Positions 1 to 11,658 of a DNA stretch of 64,000 bases are shown here, in pieces (the stretch's first letter is position 1; every line of letters starts with the position of its first letter). The notes beneath the pieces were generated by a model. It ran no database searches, was not told the DNA's origin, and saw nothing but the letters and a program-made list of their open reading frames with translations. A program made the position numbers and the translations under genes. This DNA is from Nymphaea colorata (taxonomy: Eukaryota; Streptophyta; Magnoliopsida; Nymphaeales; Nymphaeaceae): positions 18,640,854-18,704,853 of the forward strand of contig NC_045147.1 in NCBI RefSeq assembly GCF_008831285.2. The letters run 5' to 3'.

Positions 1-2530
1 CTCCTTTAAAAAAAAAAAAAAATCAGATATGGAAAAGAAAAATTGTTATTCAATAAAAAAACAGATCGAATTCAGATTTAATAAATGACATCTAATCAGA
101 TTTGGATTTAGATTCAGATACACATAAATATCTAATTGGATTTGAGTCTGATTTAGTTTTAATTAAATATATTATATCCAATGTTCTTACACTTTGAAAA
201 TCGGTTGGATTCGGATCAAATTTCAGATTCGGATACGAATAGAAAAAAATCAAATTTGGAGATTCTGTTTGAAAATCAGATTTCAGATTTGGATATGATT
301 TATTTGAATCAAGTGTACTGAAAAAATGAATACAGAGAGCATATCAGATTCGAATCTAATCCATTGACATCCTTAATTAAAGGCATACGATCAGAGACCC
401 AGGTGGGGAGTTCAAATACAGGCGTTGGTCCGACCCAGATGTGGTTTTCTCACGGATGGGCTGCGGTCAGAACTTTATCACGAAAGCGGAATCATCAAAT
501 TGAACCTTTAACTAAGATCGATGGTCAACTTATTATAATTGAATGTATATACGTAAATGTTCATTAAAGCAGAATATTTATTCAAAATGGCTTGATTTGA
601 ATTATGGACGATTTATGGGTCATGGACCATCAAGAGGAAGTACTAAGTTAATTAAGACGAAGCCATTGCTTGTAGTTAATTAAGTGCGTTTTCCACATTT
701 ATTCGAGTAAAAAGCCTGCTAGTAAAATAGGCTAGGAAATTAAGAAACAATACAGTAAACTTCCCTTTACATCATTTTCCCAACAAAAGATAACCATGGT
801 AAAACTTAAATCTCAGATAAGATCCAGACCTGTAATTAGTTTTTTAATAACAGCCAAATCTAAATCTAACGTCCAACTAATTAAACAAAACCCAAATCAA
901 GAACGGTCCGATGAGATCTCAAACCATCAACTTTTTCGGTTTCCTTCTCTGTGGATCTCACTCCTCCGTTATATCAATAAGCTCAAAGAAATGTGAGTCG
1001 CTTGAGCCACTGCTCCCCCCCATTGTATCTGATATGATATGAGGATTTTGCCATCTTTTTTCCTCTGCAGCAGCACAGATTCTGACCTGACATCTAAAGT
1101 ATTCGGCCGTCCAAGATTTGGGTTGTTTGAATCCACACTCAGACACGTTGGCAGAGGAAGATTAAATGCTTTAAGACTCAGTAATTTGACGTTTTCTCAT
1201 ATAGTATTGGATCATATATATCTCCTTGTTATATCATCCGTAAAGTTGAATACTTCAGTACGTCGATCAACCGAATAATGCCTACACATATAATTTAAGT
1301 TTAGCAACTTTCTGTTTAAATTTCTACAGAGAAAAGTAATGAAGTAAAAAAATTCATGCACTTCGGTTCCATCTTTCAAACAAACTTCAAATTTGTTTGG
1401 TTGCATGCGATACAAAGTATAGAGCCACCTGATCAAACTCACGAAGTAAACCCTGCTTACCAAAATAAAGACGCTCAAGCATTATCAGTCTGGTGTTAAT
1501 GCCAAGGTATTGCCACCACCCCAAGATACTGCTTCATGTTGAACGTATATTATTTTGGCTTTAATGAAAGGCACGAGACAAACGCAGGCGCAAGTTCACA
1601 GGACCTGTTTAACTCGAAACAAAATTTACTCCGATTTTTGTTAGTTTTGTGGTATCAGATCAAGTACATGGGTTTAAATTCAAATGGTAAGCGCCTTATT
1701 TGAGAAAACTTTTATCATTTTGACATCTGCCACAGCTAGAAAGTAATTACCTGATATAAGACTAGTTGAATTTTACCAAACAAGTTTAGAAATTCGAGGC
1801 TTTTGAGTGGATTGTTAACCTATACCGCATGCGCTCAGACAATCCCATAAGATCCGATACCAACTCTTTTGATACCTCTTCCCCTTCAACAATCATGCAG
1901 CTGCACCGAACAAGGAATGCAGGCAGCACACTCACCAAAACCCGGCAATCATCATCCTCATCCAATTTCCAGGAAACTGTCATAGATTTTCTCCACGAAG
2001 TTACAGCAAGCAAACCAGCAAGTAAAAAGCTATACAGAGAAACAAAAAGACAAAGAAAGAGATTGTTCTTTCGTCGCAGATATAGGCGGCAAAAGCCAAA
2101 CGATATTGCTATATATGTTTGGGTGAGGGGGATCAGATTTGAATTAGATATATTCTTTAACTATATCTGTTCTTGAGGATATGGTTCAAATTCAGATTCG
2201 AATATGAATGAAGAAAGGTAATGTTTAAATCCAAATTTTGACTTCACAATCCAAATTCTGATTTTCACATTGACATTTGAATCTGACTTTGACTTCGAAT
2301 CCAAACTCAAATCTTGAACCAAATATAGGCAATTTTTAAAATGTAAGGGCATTGGATATAATTGTTTAAAACTAAATGCAATTCGAATCTAAAATTGAAT
2401 CTGAATCCAATCAGATATTGATATACATCTGAATCCAAATCCAATCTGATATCATTTCTTAAATTCGAATCTAATCTGATTTCTGAATGGGATATTAGGC
2501 GAACTTGAGGTTTGTTATAGAGATGGTGCA
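1..2530. repeat. AT-rich repeat block with inverted flanks
   Basis: The first ~360 bases are a degenerate run of GGATTYGGAT/TCAGATTTGGAT-type words. Bases ~2160-2500 carry the same words in the opposite orientation (AATCCAAATCTGAAT type), so the block is flanked by long imperfect inverted repeats. The ~1.8 kb between them has no recognisable transposase or other domain. The arrangement resembles a decayed foldback or Mutator-like element, but no clean termini or target-site duplication were found. Short related runs occur at 50.4-50.8 kb and 53.1-53.2 kb. Confidence 0.45.
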
Positions 2531-3275
2531 TTCAATACTGTGTACAACACAACAATGTATCAGGGGAACAGCTCCCTGATCAAGAATCCAATTGGCAACA
2601 GCTAGTTTTAGCTGCATTAGTCCGACCAATTATGCTATGCCTCTTACGATTATGCTCATCCTTTTTATTTTCTTCTAATGGACTTGATTCACGTGTCGGC
2701 CTAGTTGATGCTCCAGATAGATAATAAACAGAATGGAGTTCAGTTGGCCGCCCACTTCACCTCCCTATGTGGCACTTCATGAGAACTCTTCCTGTCGATT
2801 ATAAGCATTCTTGTTCTCGTTAATACATCAACAACACGGAATACGTAGATTTGCGGTTCAAATTACATCGTTGAACCGCAGAAGCAGACATTGACCTGAT
2901 CTCAATTCTCAATCAATAACTTGTGGAGGTTGATCGAGTCTTCTAAAAAGCAGTTCATGAAGGTTACTTCGTGTCCATACGAAATTGAGTGTCGGTGACC
3001 CCACCAGGGGTTTACTTCACCGACCATTAAGTGTCTCCCTGTCTTTAAGTCCATCTGTCATGAAGAAAGACAGGGAATCAAGAAGCAACTTTCCCCAGCT
3101 TTGAAGGCATTGGAAGGGTGTGCTCACTCTAAATGGCTGGGATTTGGTTTGAAGGCTTTAGTTTTTTTCACATCAAGGGGTATAGCATAGTCGGTCAGAC
3201 ACCAAGGGGTATAGTATAGTCGGTGAGGCATGAGTACAAGCAGATAGCACATCTTTTGATCGATTCTAGTGTATG
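2531..3275. other. Spacer with a short tandem repeat
   Basis: No gene recognised. A 29-bp unit beginning AAGGGGTATAGCATAGTCGG occurs twice in tandem at 3175-3203 and 3204-3232. The word TAGCATAGTCGG resembles a tRNA/SINE A box, but no matching B box follows at the right distance. Confidence 0.4.
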
Positions 3276-3509
3276 CTATTCCCCTAAATCATAAAAGGTA
3301 TGATCCTGCCAGTCCCATCCAAGTTCTAATGCAGGAACTGAAGGCGTTTTGGGGTCTTTTCCAAGTTTAGTTGTTTTGGCTGCACCAAGTTCGATCAGAT
3401 TATTTGTGATTCCAGAACAATAGAATTCAACATCAATAGGAGATGCAGCAGAGGTTGTAGTTTCTCTTCCAGCTGTTTCAGGGACTGATTCAGGAACAGA
3501 AGTTTGGCA
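3276..3509 (-). CDS. Unassigned coding-like terminal exon (partial)
   Basis: Read on the minus strand, an AG acceptor at 3511-3510 opens a stop-free run of 77 codons ending in TAG at 3278-3276. The composition looks like real protein: Ser/Thr/Pro/Glu-rich at the start (PESVPETAGRETTTSAASP) and a tryptophan-containing acidic end (LGWDWQDHTFYDLGE). I do not recognise the family. A possible upstream mini-exon at 3582-3550 would need a 40-nt intron, which is too short for a plant. This may be the last exon of a gene whose other exons I could not find, a gene relic captured by an element, or a chance open frame. Confidence 0.28.
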   Translation of the reverse strand, partial: CQTSVPESVPETAGRETTTSAASPIDVEFYCSGITNNLIELGAAKTTKLGKDPKTPSVPALELGWDWQDHTFYDLGE

Positions 3510-6500
3510 CTATAAAATCAACATTTGAAGAAGCAAACTAATCACACACCTGGGACAACTGAAATATCTGCCTTTCACTCTTCTGTGATAAAACACAACG
3601 TACATGTATTAAACAATAATGAGTCTCCACTAGTCGGGGCAAGCCAAGCCGAGTTACTAGCGGTTCATCTCATTTCACAACCCTGATTTTTATGGCAAGC
3701 TTTTTGAAGGTATATATAATGCGAGTGGAGTTTTGAACCCTTCTGTAACTTCTTTCAACCCTTTTGTTTTTTGTTTGGAATCCATAACATTCCAATTCAG
3801 ATACATTAGCAGCGCGCCCATTGAAGTCAGAGGGGCGGAGCCAGGGGCCAGCAGGGTTCATATTCCTCTCTCAAATTTTTAAAAAAAGAAAATCTGCATG
3901 TAATTAAAAAAAAAAAAAACTTTTTAACATAGCTCCTATCAAAATTTTAAAACTATAGTTCCAATCTCCTAATAAAAAAATCCTAGCTCTGTTCCCTACT
4001 TCCAAGAAATCCAAGAGTTCGATAACCAAGTTGGTCGCTACCTTCCAAGAAACTATTGAACCTACGGCATTTTAAGTACATTTGGGGTCATTTGAATAAA
4101 GGGACACTTTATGAGTGTTCATTAATCTGCCCCAAAAACTGGTGTAGATATATTCTCAATGTTCCATAAATCAGCACTATTTTTTAGATAGATTCATGGA
4201 TACTCACAAACTGTTCCTTCGGCCAAACACCCCCACTCATGGGTTTGGTTCAGAATGAAATCTTGTAACAACCCAAAAGTTAACATTGTCAAATACTCTT
4301 ATCAAATTTTGACAATAATAGAAGTGATCCGCTTAATTGATTTAGCAGGATAACTATAAAGCCTTACATTTCATGCAAGAATATGTACTTTTCAATTATA
4401 CCATCTTTGACATTAATTATACAAAGTCCTATGTGCATGTTGAAATATGGGGATTCCACGATTGTCCTTAATAAATTAAAATTAAGATTAGAACCCAAGT
4501 TCTTAATTTTATGGTTCCAAATCTGAATCTCGGCGGCTCGTTGGTGTGCCATTGGTGTCGTTGACCAAAGCATGAGGAATGCATTGAGTTGGTGAACAAG
4601 ACGCGGCTGTCTTCTTCTTGTTGAGTGAAAAACACGAACCAAAGGTGCTACTTTCTCGTCGCTGTAAGATAAATTGTCAAGTGTTGACTGTTGTATTCAA
4701 AATGTCTGTCGGCAACTGCACGCCTGCTATTATACTCTAATCTTCTCGTGAACCATGAATGTCTTCATTCGTGGAAAATTATCTTTAATGTGGCAGCTTA
4801 TATGTTCACACACACACACACACAGAGTGCAGATAAAATGGAAATTCATTACCAAAATGGGTGACACGATGTCACCATCATACAAAAAACAAAGCAAACA
4901 ATAAAAAAAATGAAAAATCAAAAGAGAGAGAGAGGGAGAGAGAGACAACTGGAAGGTGCTGGAGACTTAGATATTAGATGAATAAAGAACATGCAACCTT
5001 ATTACTTCACACATTTTTCTTGTTATTTTTCTATCAAATTCTGATATGAAAAAGTTGGAAGGATGAGATTGTTCCGCTTCTGTATGGCATCTAAGTGTTT
5101 AGCACCTACCAATTCCTCATATATATATATATATATATGACACATGAGCACACACTTAAAATCCCACATAAAGAATACATTGCCTTCATATAACAATGTG
5201 CACATCAAACATGGAATTACATCACATTTTCCTGAAGTGCATCGGACTCCAGCAAGTATGTGCACAGGTGCGGCTGCGCGCACACTATCCTTCCCAAGCA
5301 TGTTTAGCCAATGCGGTGCTCTATAGATAATTTCCCATGTCGTTCTTTGTTACATAATACTGCTTATCTGAGATATACAAGTTCTAACTGGCCTTCAAAC
5401 TGCAAATAATTTGCAACCCAATGTTCGTCCGAGAAGCCTTCAAAAGTACTTATTCTTAAGTCGTAAGCAGGTGATCCAAGAGTTGAGTTCTGCTAATTAC
5501 TAATCAAAATGGTAGCTAAATTTTAGCAGAAACACCTAAAAGTTAAATACTTAAAAACCTGAATGAGTAATAGCTTTCAAGATTTTGTAGTGGAGCTTGG
5601 GCGTCATTTTCAGCAGTGTGGACCCTCTAATAATAATACATGACAAATAATAACATATGGGTCGCCCACATGAGAGGCGTGTGCAACTTACAGAAGGGGA
5701 CGCTGGGTGGGGGACCTCCCTCCCCAGAACAGTGCCAAAAAAATGATAATAAAAAAAAAAAAAAAAAAACTCCTAGCATTATTCATTGAGACACAGACTC
5801 GACAACAAAAATTATTAAAAGAGAAATTGCTCCATTTCAACCTCTGAATTTCAAGGCGCCGCATTATTTGTCAAGAGTAGCTATAAAAGATCAAGGGGAG
5901 TAGTTGTACCCAAAAAATGAAAATGTTAATTATTTCAAACATGAAATTCTACCTCGACAATAACTACATGCAAACCCAAGTTGCGGCCTTTAAGATATTT
6001 TCTCAAATAAAAATAAAGTGGAGAGACACAAGATGAAAGAAGAGAAAGCGGGCTTGTCTCCCTTCCGCGACGATGATGATACTCGAGGACGGAAAAAGGT
6101 CATCGGGACAGCCACGTGTCCCGTTGCGCCTTTCACTGTGGGGACTTGTCCACGCGTCGCGTTCACACAGACTGTCATAGCAAAAGGACGAAAAACTATC
6201 CTTGTTTCAACAAAAGCTTTGCTTTCGTTCTATGGCCAATAGAGAGGGAGAGGGGGGAAAGAGAGACGAAACACGCTTTCCATCCAACCGAGTGGCTGAA
6301 CAGTGAACAGAGACTACCTAAAATCCAAATCACTTGCTGCCAAATCGATTTCAACAATAATTTTTTTTTTCACTTTATATAATTAAATAAAGAAGCCAAA
6401 GTGGTTCTTTCCACCGGACCCACGACGATGTATGGACGAGGACGTTCTGGTCTTTAAACAAAAAAATTGTGGACGCCATCATGCTGCTCTTCCTCGCTTC

Positions 6501-7452
6501 TTTTCGATCCTTTGGAAGCCGATTTGTTCGACAGAATGTCAAATAATGAAAAATTTCCCCGAGAAAGATGGCAGTAAGTACTCCCTTACTGGTCCTTTAA
6601 TGCACTGTTGCTCCTAATTCAAGGAAAGAATTGACAGGCTTCTGACTGATTATATGCCCTTTTGAAATCACTTCCCATCGGATTCTCGATCTTGATCTTT
6701 CATGGTAGATCTTCACTTTTTTCTTCGTCTGAAGAAAACTCCGGTTACACCTCTGGAGTCTCTGCAGACCGTATGCTCGAGCTTGATCTTCGGTCTGTGT
6801 TAGGTAACAAAATCAGGGAAGATCATTTGAGCTCCTTTTTTACTATAACAATGAATGAAACCCATGCCCATAATGAATGAATGGGTGTGTTCTACTTACT
6901 ACTATAAAGATGTGATGGTAAGAATATTGTCAGAAAGATGCTTTATATTGTTAAAACTCAGTATTTCATACTTATTGGTCCACGGTTCATATTCGCTAAC
7001 TGTCCCAGTCAAAGTATGGAGAAACGTGGCAAAGGCATGAAAAGATACATGGACGCGTGTCCTCTTATTTCTCTTTCTCCATAGATAACGCTTATCCTGC
7101 TTATGTCATCGTTTTCATTGAAATACCATCTTTTTGGAGTTACCGATATGTTTTGCTCTCTCAGACTCTCACTGCTTGGATGGTAACTCGGCTTATTACC
7201 ATATGTTGGCATCTCTCTGTAAATTGTAATTATGAAAACAAAATTTCCGAGGTTGGATCTGTGTTAATGTCTGCCGTCCGTCTTAAAGATGGAGGGTGGT
7301 GAATAAACGACAGAAATATTCAGCCTCTCTGCTGGCTGATTTCCAAATCATACGCTGAGACGTTGGCAAGAGACGAAAGGAGTTTGGTGGGGGCGCCATG
7401 CGTTACACTAGTATCACACGTCTTCAGAAATTAAAAAAGAAAGAAAGAAAGA
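3510..7452. other. Spacer, no gene recognised
   Basis: About 3.9 kb with only short, unconvincing frames. Bases ~3828-4000 start with a GGGCGGAGCC word and end with a degraded inverse of it (CCTAGCTCTGTTCCC) around A/T-rich DNA, like a small decayed terminal-inverted-repeat element. Microsatellites are CA at ~4808-4824, GA at ~4923-4946 and TA at ~5119-5138. A G-box word (GCCACGTGTC) lies at ~6111-6120. The transcribed-looking stretch 6650-6880 could be leader sequence of the downstream gene, but no splice path could be argued. Confidence 0.5.
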
Positions 7453-7492
7453 AGGCCCAAAATGGGCCTTCATTTGCTGTTGCTGTATAAAG
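7453..7492 (+). promoter_or_regulatory. Probable core promoter of the DUF1685 gene
   Basis: A GGCCCAAAATGGGCC palindrome (7453-7467), containing two site-II/TCP-type GGCCCA words, is followed by TATAAAG at 7486-7492. This is about 190 bases upstream of the DUF1685 start codon. Spacing and order are typical of a plant promoter and a leader of ~160 nt. Confidence 0.5.
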
Positions 7493-7681
7493 ATGAGATG
7501 CCTGCGGCCATTTGCTCCTGCCTTTGTGATTCACGTGATCTTGCGGTTCTTCGACAAAACTGATCAGTTATAGCTATTCCCACAGAAATTCTTCTGCTTT
7601 TGTTTCTTCAGAGAGATCGGTCTCTCTGTTTAAGTCACTCCTTGTTTCTCTTCTGGATTCTTCTCTTCTCTCGAACTTGAG

Positions 7682-10313
7682 ATGGAGTCGACTTCTCCTG
7701 AAACCCTTGCCAAGCAGCTCACATGCGATGATGGCGACGACCATCATCGGTATTACGAGGAAGATGACGATGACAGCAGTGGGTATGGCTCCCTCACGCG
7801 GATGAGTTCGGCCAGATACCTCATGGACGATGATCACAGCGATGATGGTGGCGATGATGCTAGAAGGATATGCATGTCTCGCTTGTCCATCTGCAACAGT
7901 ACCAGGTCCCCCTTGTCTGACGACTATGGCGACGACGATCAATGGAAGCCTCAATACGAGTCAGGAGACGCAGATGGGGAACTCTCGGACAAGAAAGAAA
8001 GTGAGAAGGAAACGGGGACAAGGACTACGTCGGATTCCGACATCGAACCCAGCAAGAAACCGGGCAGAGATGTGTCGCTTAGGGGCGACACTCTGGACCC
8101 CTTGAGGAGGATGCAAGCCGACCCACTGAGCAAGCCCATCGAAGCCAAGAACTACGCGAGCGAGAACGACGTCGCAGAGGGCAGCCTCAGAGGAAACCGG
8201 CGAAGGAAGGGAGGGTACAGAGCGAGGGTGAAGAAGGAGAAGGTACTAGAGAAGGCGTGGGAGATGAAGAAGACGATGATGATGTTGATGGCAGGCGGCG
8301 ATTACAACGACGACTGTGAGGATGGTGGCAACGATCACCAGTCGATGCCATCGACGCCAAAGAGCACGGGATGCACGTACATGGACATGGACGAGTTGAA
8401 GGCGTGTCGGGATCTCGGGTTTAAGGTCGACGGCTCGAGTGTGAGGAGCAGGCTTTCGTGTTCGACCATTGACACCAACAGCAGCGCCGGCACCTCGCCC
8501 ATCGCCAACTGGAGAATCTCCAGCCCAGGTTAGTCTAGTCCTTCCCCACTACAACCCTAACTTCAAGCTTTTAATTAACAATCATGGCGGACAGGTGATG
8601 GAGTAGGCATAGAAAAAGCAGAAAACACTACTCTGAATCCTGCCATTCTGTAACACTGTGACTTGAGCATTTCCGCCACAAAATACTAGCAAACTAACCA
8701 GACCAACCCTACTAAAAGTTTTCCTCCTAAAGAGCTGGGCTATTAATAATTGCTCTGATCTTACTAAAAGCTTAGGCATGATGAGTTTATTTACTTGAAA
8801 TGCTTTAACATTATTGGAGCCATGACTGAAGGAGGTGGAATAGAAAGAATGGGCTTTGGCTGCCATTTTACTTGATTCTCAAGGTTCTTTACACGAGCCA
8901 AAGCTATTGGTACATGCGATTTGATACAGCAAAGACGACTTAGATTCCCATTTCCCTCCTTCTATAGGATGTTTAAACCTTATAAGAGATGCCATATTCC
9001 TAAAAGAAATATTGTAGTCTTGGCATTTATGAGTGCGGATATCTGCATTAATTTTTATAGCAAACTTGGAAACAGAATGACTGGTGGCTTTTGTGGAGGG
9101 TTAGGTGGTGGAAGGTTTGTCCTGGTAGGTTCTCCCGCACCATGTGCGGGTTCGTTCTGATCCACTCGTGGTTTTTCAATAATGTCGTGATGGCCCACAA
9201 TGAAAGCAGGAGCGAGATTTATCATTTATAGCCAAGGAAAGATTGATCGATGCAAAGATCAGGCCATGCCTGTGGACGGTTAGGAAATTAACTGCGCTGT
9301 TTGATTATAATACACTCGATTATAATTAGTGCTGCATAGAGGCAAATTATATACATTGATGTTGCTTTGATTAAAATAACTCGATTTTAATTCTCCTGCA
9401 ATCAGATGTGACTTGCACATTATGCTTGATGTCTTGTCTTTTTTACAGAGCCCTTTTTGTACCTCCAAGGCTTAATATTTACCAATGTCTCCTAAAATGG
9501 TGCTCACTGGATATTCGGGATCTAGAAATGAGGATCGGTGACTATATACTCTTTAGAAGTCTTGGGTGTACTGGAAGGCGAAACTCCATTTAGCAGCTGG
9601 TGGACAAGCACATTTTTAGTTATTTTTAGAAGTATGGTTTCAATAAATGGCCAAGAAATAAGAACAACTTATTTAGGAAAATAATTAGTAGAAGAACAAA
9701 AAAGGTAATCAAATAGCAAAGATCAGTATCCAGGCAAAACAACCAACTTTGATTCTTTGTCAAGTGTATCAGCGTAAGATCTTGAATTTGTCAGGAAGGA
9801 CTTACGGAGTTGCCAAAAAAATGTCTACCTGTTCAGAGAACAGATGCAACTAGCACATACGTTCAGATACAAGCTGGATTCTGCAACCGATTAGTCCAGC
9901 TTGTAATTGGCGCATACCAGCTTCCAATCTGCGAATAGAGTTAAGGAGGAAATAAACTGTTGAGAAATGTGACAACAATCGAATAGACATGGGAGTTGAA
10001 AAGAATTTGAAGCTGCCAAAGCTCATTACATCACATAGGATCTGTGCAGTCAAGCTCCCAAAAAGCAGTGAACATTGAAATCTTTTTGGTTGTTTTGAAC
10101 ACCCATTAACAGAGGGCTCACAAATATTGGCCTTTTTGGTTTTTCTTTTAATAAGCATCTCTCTCTCTTTCTCTCTCTCTCTCTCACCACCCCCCTCCTT
10201 AACCGTGGTTTCTTTCTCTTTCATGTCCTGCAGGGGATGACCCAACTGATGTGAAGGCGAGACTCTTAGTGTGGGCGCATGCGGTGGCCTCCACAGCTCG
10301 ACTCTGCAATTGA
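7682..10313 (+). CDS. DUF1685 family protein
   Basis: Two exons, 7682-8528 and 10234-10313, with borders CAG|GTTAGT and CTGCAG|GGGATG, give 308 residues. The DUF1685 signature is split over the intron. The DELKACRDLGF helix lies around residues 234-247. WRISSPG ends exon 1, and DDPTDVKARL...WAHAVAS in exon 2 closes the protein, matching the family's usual end (WRICSPGDDPxxVK..L..WAQAVA). The central helix normally reads LEELKGCxxLGFGF, so this copy is diverged. Residues 1-230 are acidic and low-complexity (Asp/Ser runs), with a basic patch GNRRRKGGYRARVKK before the conserved part. The family is plant-specific and of unknown biochemical function. The start is the first ATG after a CT-rich leader. 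If exon 2 is missed, the frame stops 3 codons after SPG. Confidence 0.9.
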
Positions 10314-10867
10314 TTTTTTTCTGAATGTAGATTCGAATGACAGATTGTCCCACAAGGCTTCAGTCTGTAATTATTTAGTGTGAGTGTGTGCATGCACCCG
10401 CATGGACCAGTGCATGCATGCGTATACGAGTGCGTGAGTGTGTGAGAGAGAGAGAAAGAAGCCATGGAAGCCAACATTGTGTTCAGGGTAAGACATGTTT
10501 GATGTCCTCGGCGCTCACACAGTGATTGAGCTGGGTGGTTGTGGAGGAAAGGCATAATTAACGGCCACACCGTCGTAGCACAAAGTGGTCTTGTCCTCTA
10601 ATTTGCTTAATATCCGAGATATAGAAGGTTCGCCACTGAAGGTGATCCTGCAACTTTTGCTTTTCTGGAAAAAGAAAAAGGAAAATAAGTTCTCATGATT
10701 TTAGGTAGCTAGATCCTTGATTGTAACCAGGGTAAGTATCCTGGATGATTTTGTTACTACCCATTGTACATATTACCAGTATATGTTCATGAATGTTTAT
10801 GGTGCCGTGAAAGCAGCGGAGTAATTGAAATTATGGCCCACTCTACAGTTCCAAAATCCGGCAATGG

Positions 10868-10923
<56 letters not shown>

Positions 10924-11481
10924 GTAGCCATTGGAATCACCATGGAAGATATTGCCGGAGGGAACATATTGCTTGCGAAATTTTGGTTCGTAGTAGAAGC
11001 CTATAACACAAAGGGGACCTCGTCAGGGACAGATCATTGGCTTTACCGCTTTTTCTTCATTAGACAAGGTGAGGTTAGGCAGAAGCACCGGCAACTTATG
11101 CCAAGAGGCAAAAAGAAGGTGTTGAACCCGTGGCCTCTTTCATCTTGAAAATCTTTCAATAATAGACCATAGAAAAAGTCCAAGCTAATTTTAAATTTAA
11201 AAAAAGCAAGAAAAGTCCAGAGCCATTTCCAATCTTATCTATTAACAAGGCCGCTTTTTCCATCACGAAAAACAAAAGAATCCCAATAGAGAAAAGGAAT
11301 CAACCGATTACTTGCTTTCACTTATGCCAGGAAAGCACATTGGATGGCTCTCCGTTTATGGTCTTCGGGATGACTCCTCACTGCCCTCGAGCCTATCATT
11401 CTGCCTGCCATGGCCTGCTTCCCTAGGCCAAGCATTTTCCATTAATTTGGTGGCATTCACAAAGATACTCTAGCAGATATA
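10314..11481. other. Spacer with microsatellites
   Basis: No gene recognised between the DUF1685 stop and the segmental duplication. The stretch is 3' flank, then the compound TG/GA microsatellite, then AT-rich DNA without a recognisable open frame. Confidence 0.5.
10869..10924. repeat. Compound (TG)n(GA)n microsatellite
   Basis: About 17 TG units run directly into about 11 GA units. It lies in the spacer 3' of the DUF1685 gene. Confidence 0.95.
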
Positions 11482-11614
11482 GGGCCAAACCGGCATCCAA
11501 TTCTTTATCAGGAGCAAGTTGAAAGAAACAAAAGCATGTTGATTTTCTTATATATCATTACATTATCAAGAAAACTGCAAATGCCCCTCACATGAGTAAA
11601 CAAAGCAAATAACA

Positions 11615-11616
<2 letters not shown>

Positions 11617-11657
<41 letters not shown>
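11617..11657. repeat. (AT)n microsatellite
   Basis: About 20 AT units just inside the left edge of duplication copy 1. The second copy keeps only a short version at 26357-26370. Confidence 0.95.

Positions 11658-11658
<1 letters not shown>

Noticed and set aside
1829..2176. 115-codon plus-strand frame (Ser/Arg-rich) with an overlapping 75-codon minus frame
   Set aside because: Both strands are open, no domain is recognisable, and it sits inside the repeat block, so chance frames are more likely.
3550..3582. 33-nt mini-exon upstream of the unassigned exon at 3276-3509
   Set aside because: Borders look good, but the intron would be 40 nt, below what plant splicing accepts.
7574..7954. 126-codon minus-strand frame
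   Set aside because: Antisense shadow of the acidic, GAT/GAC-rich start of the DUF1685 gene.
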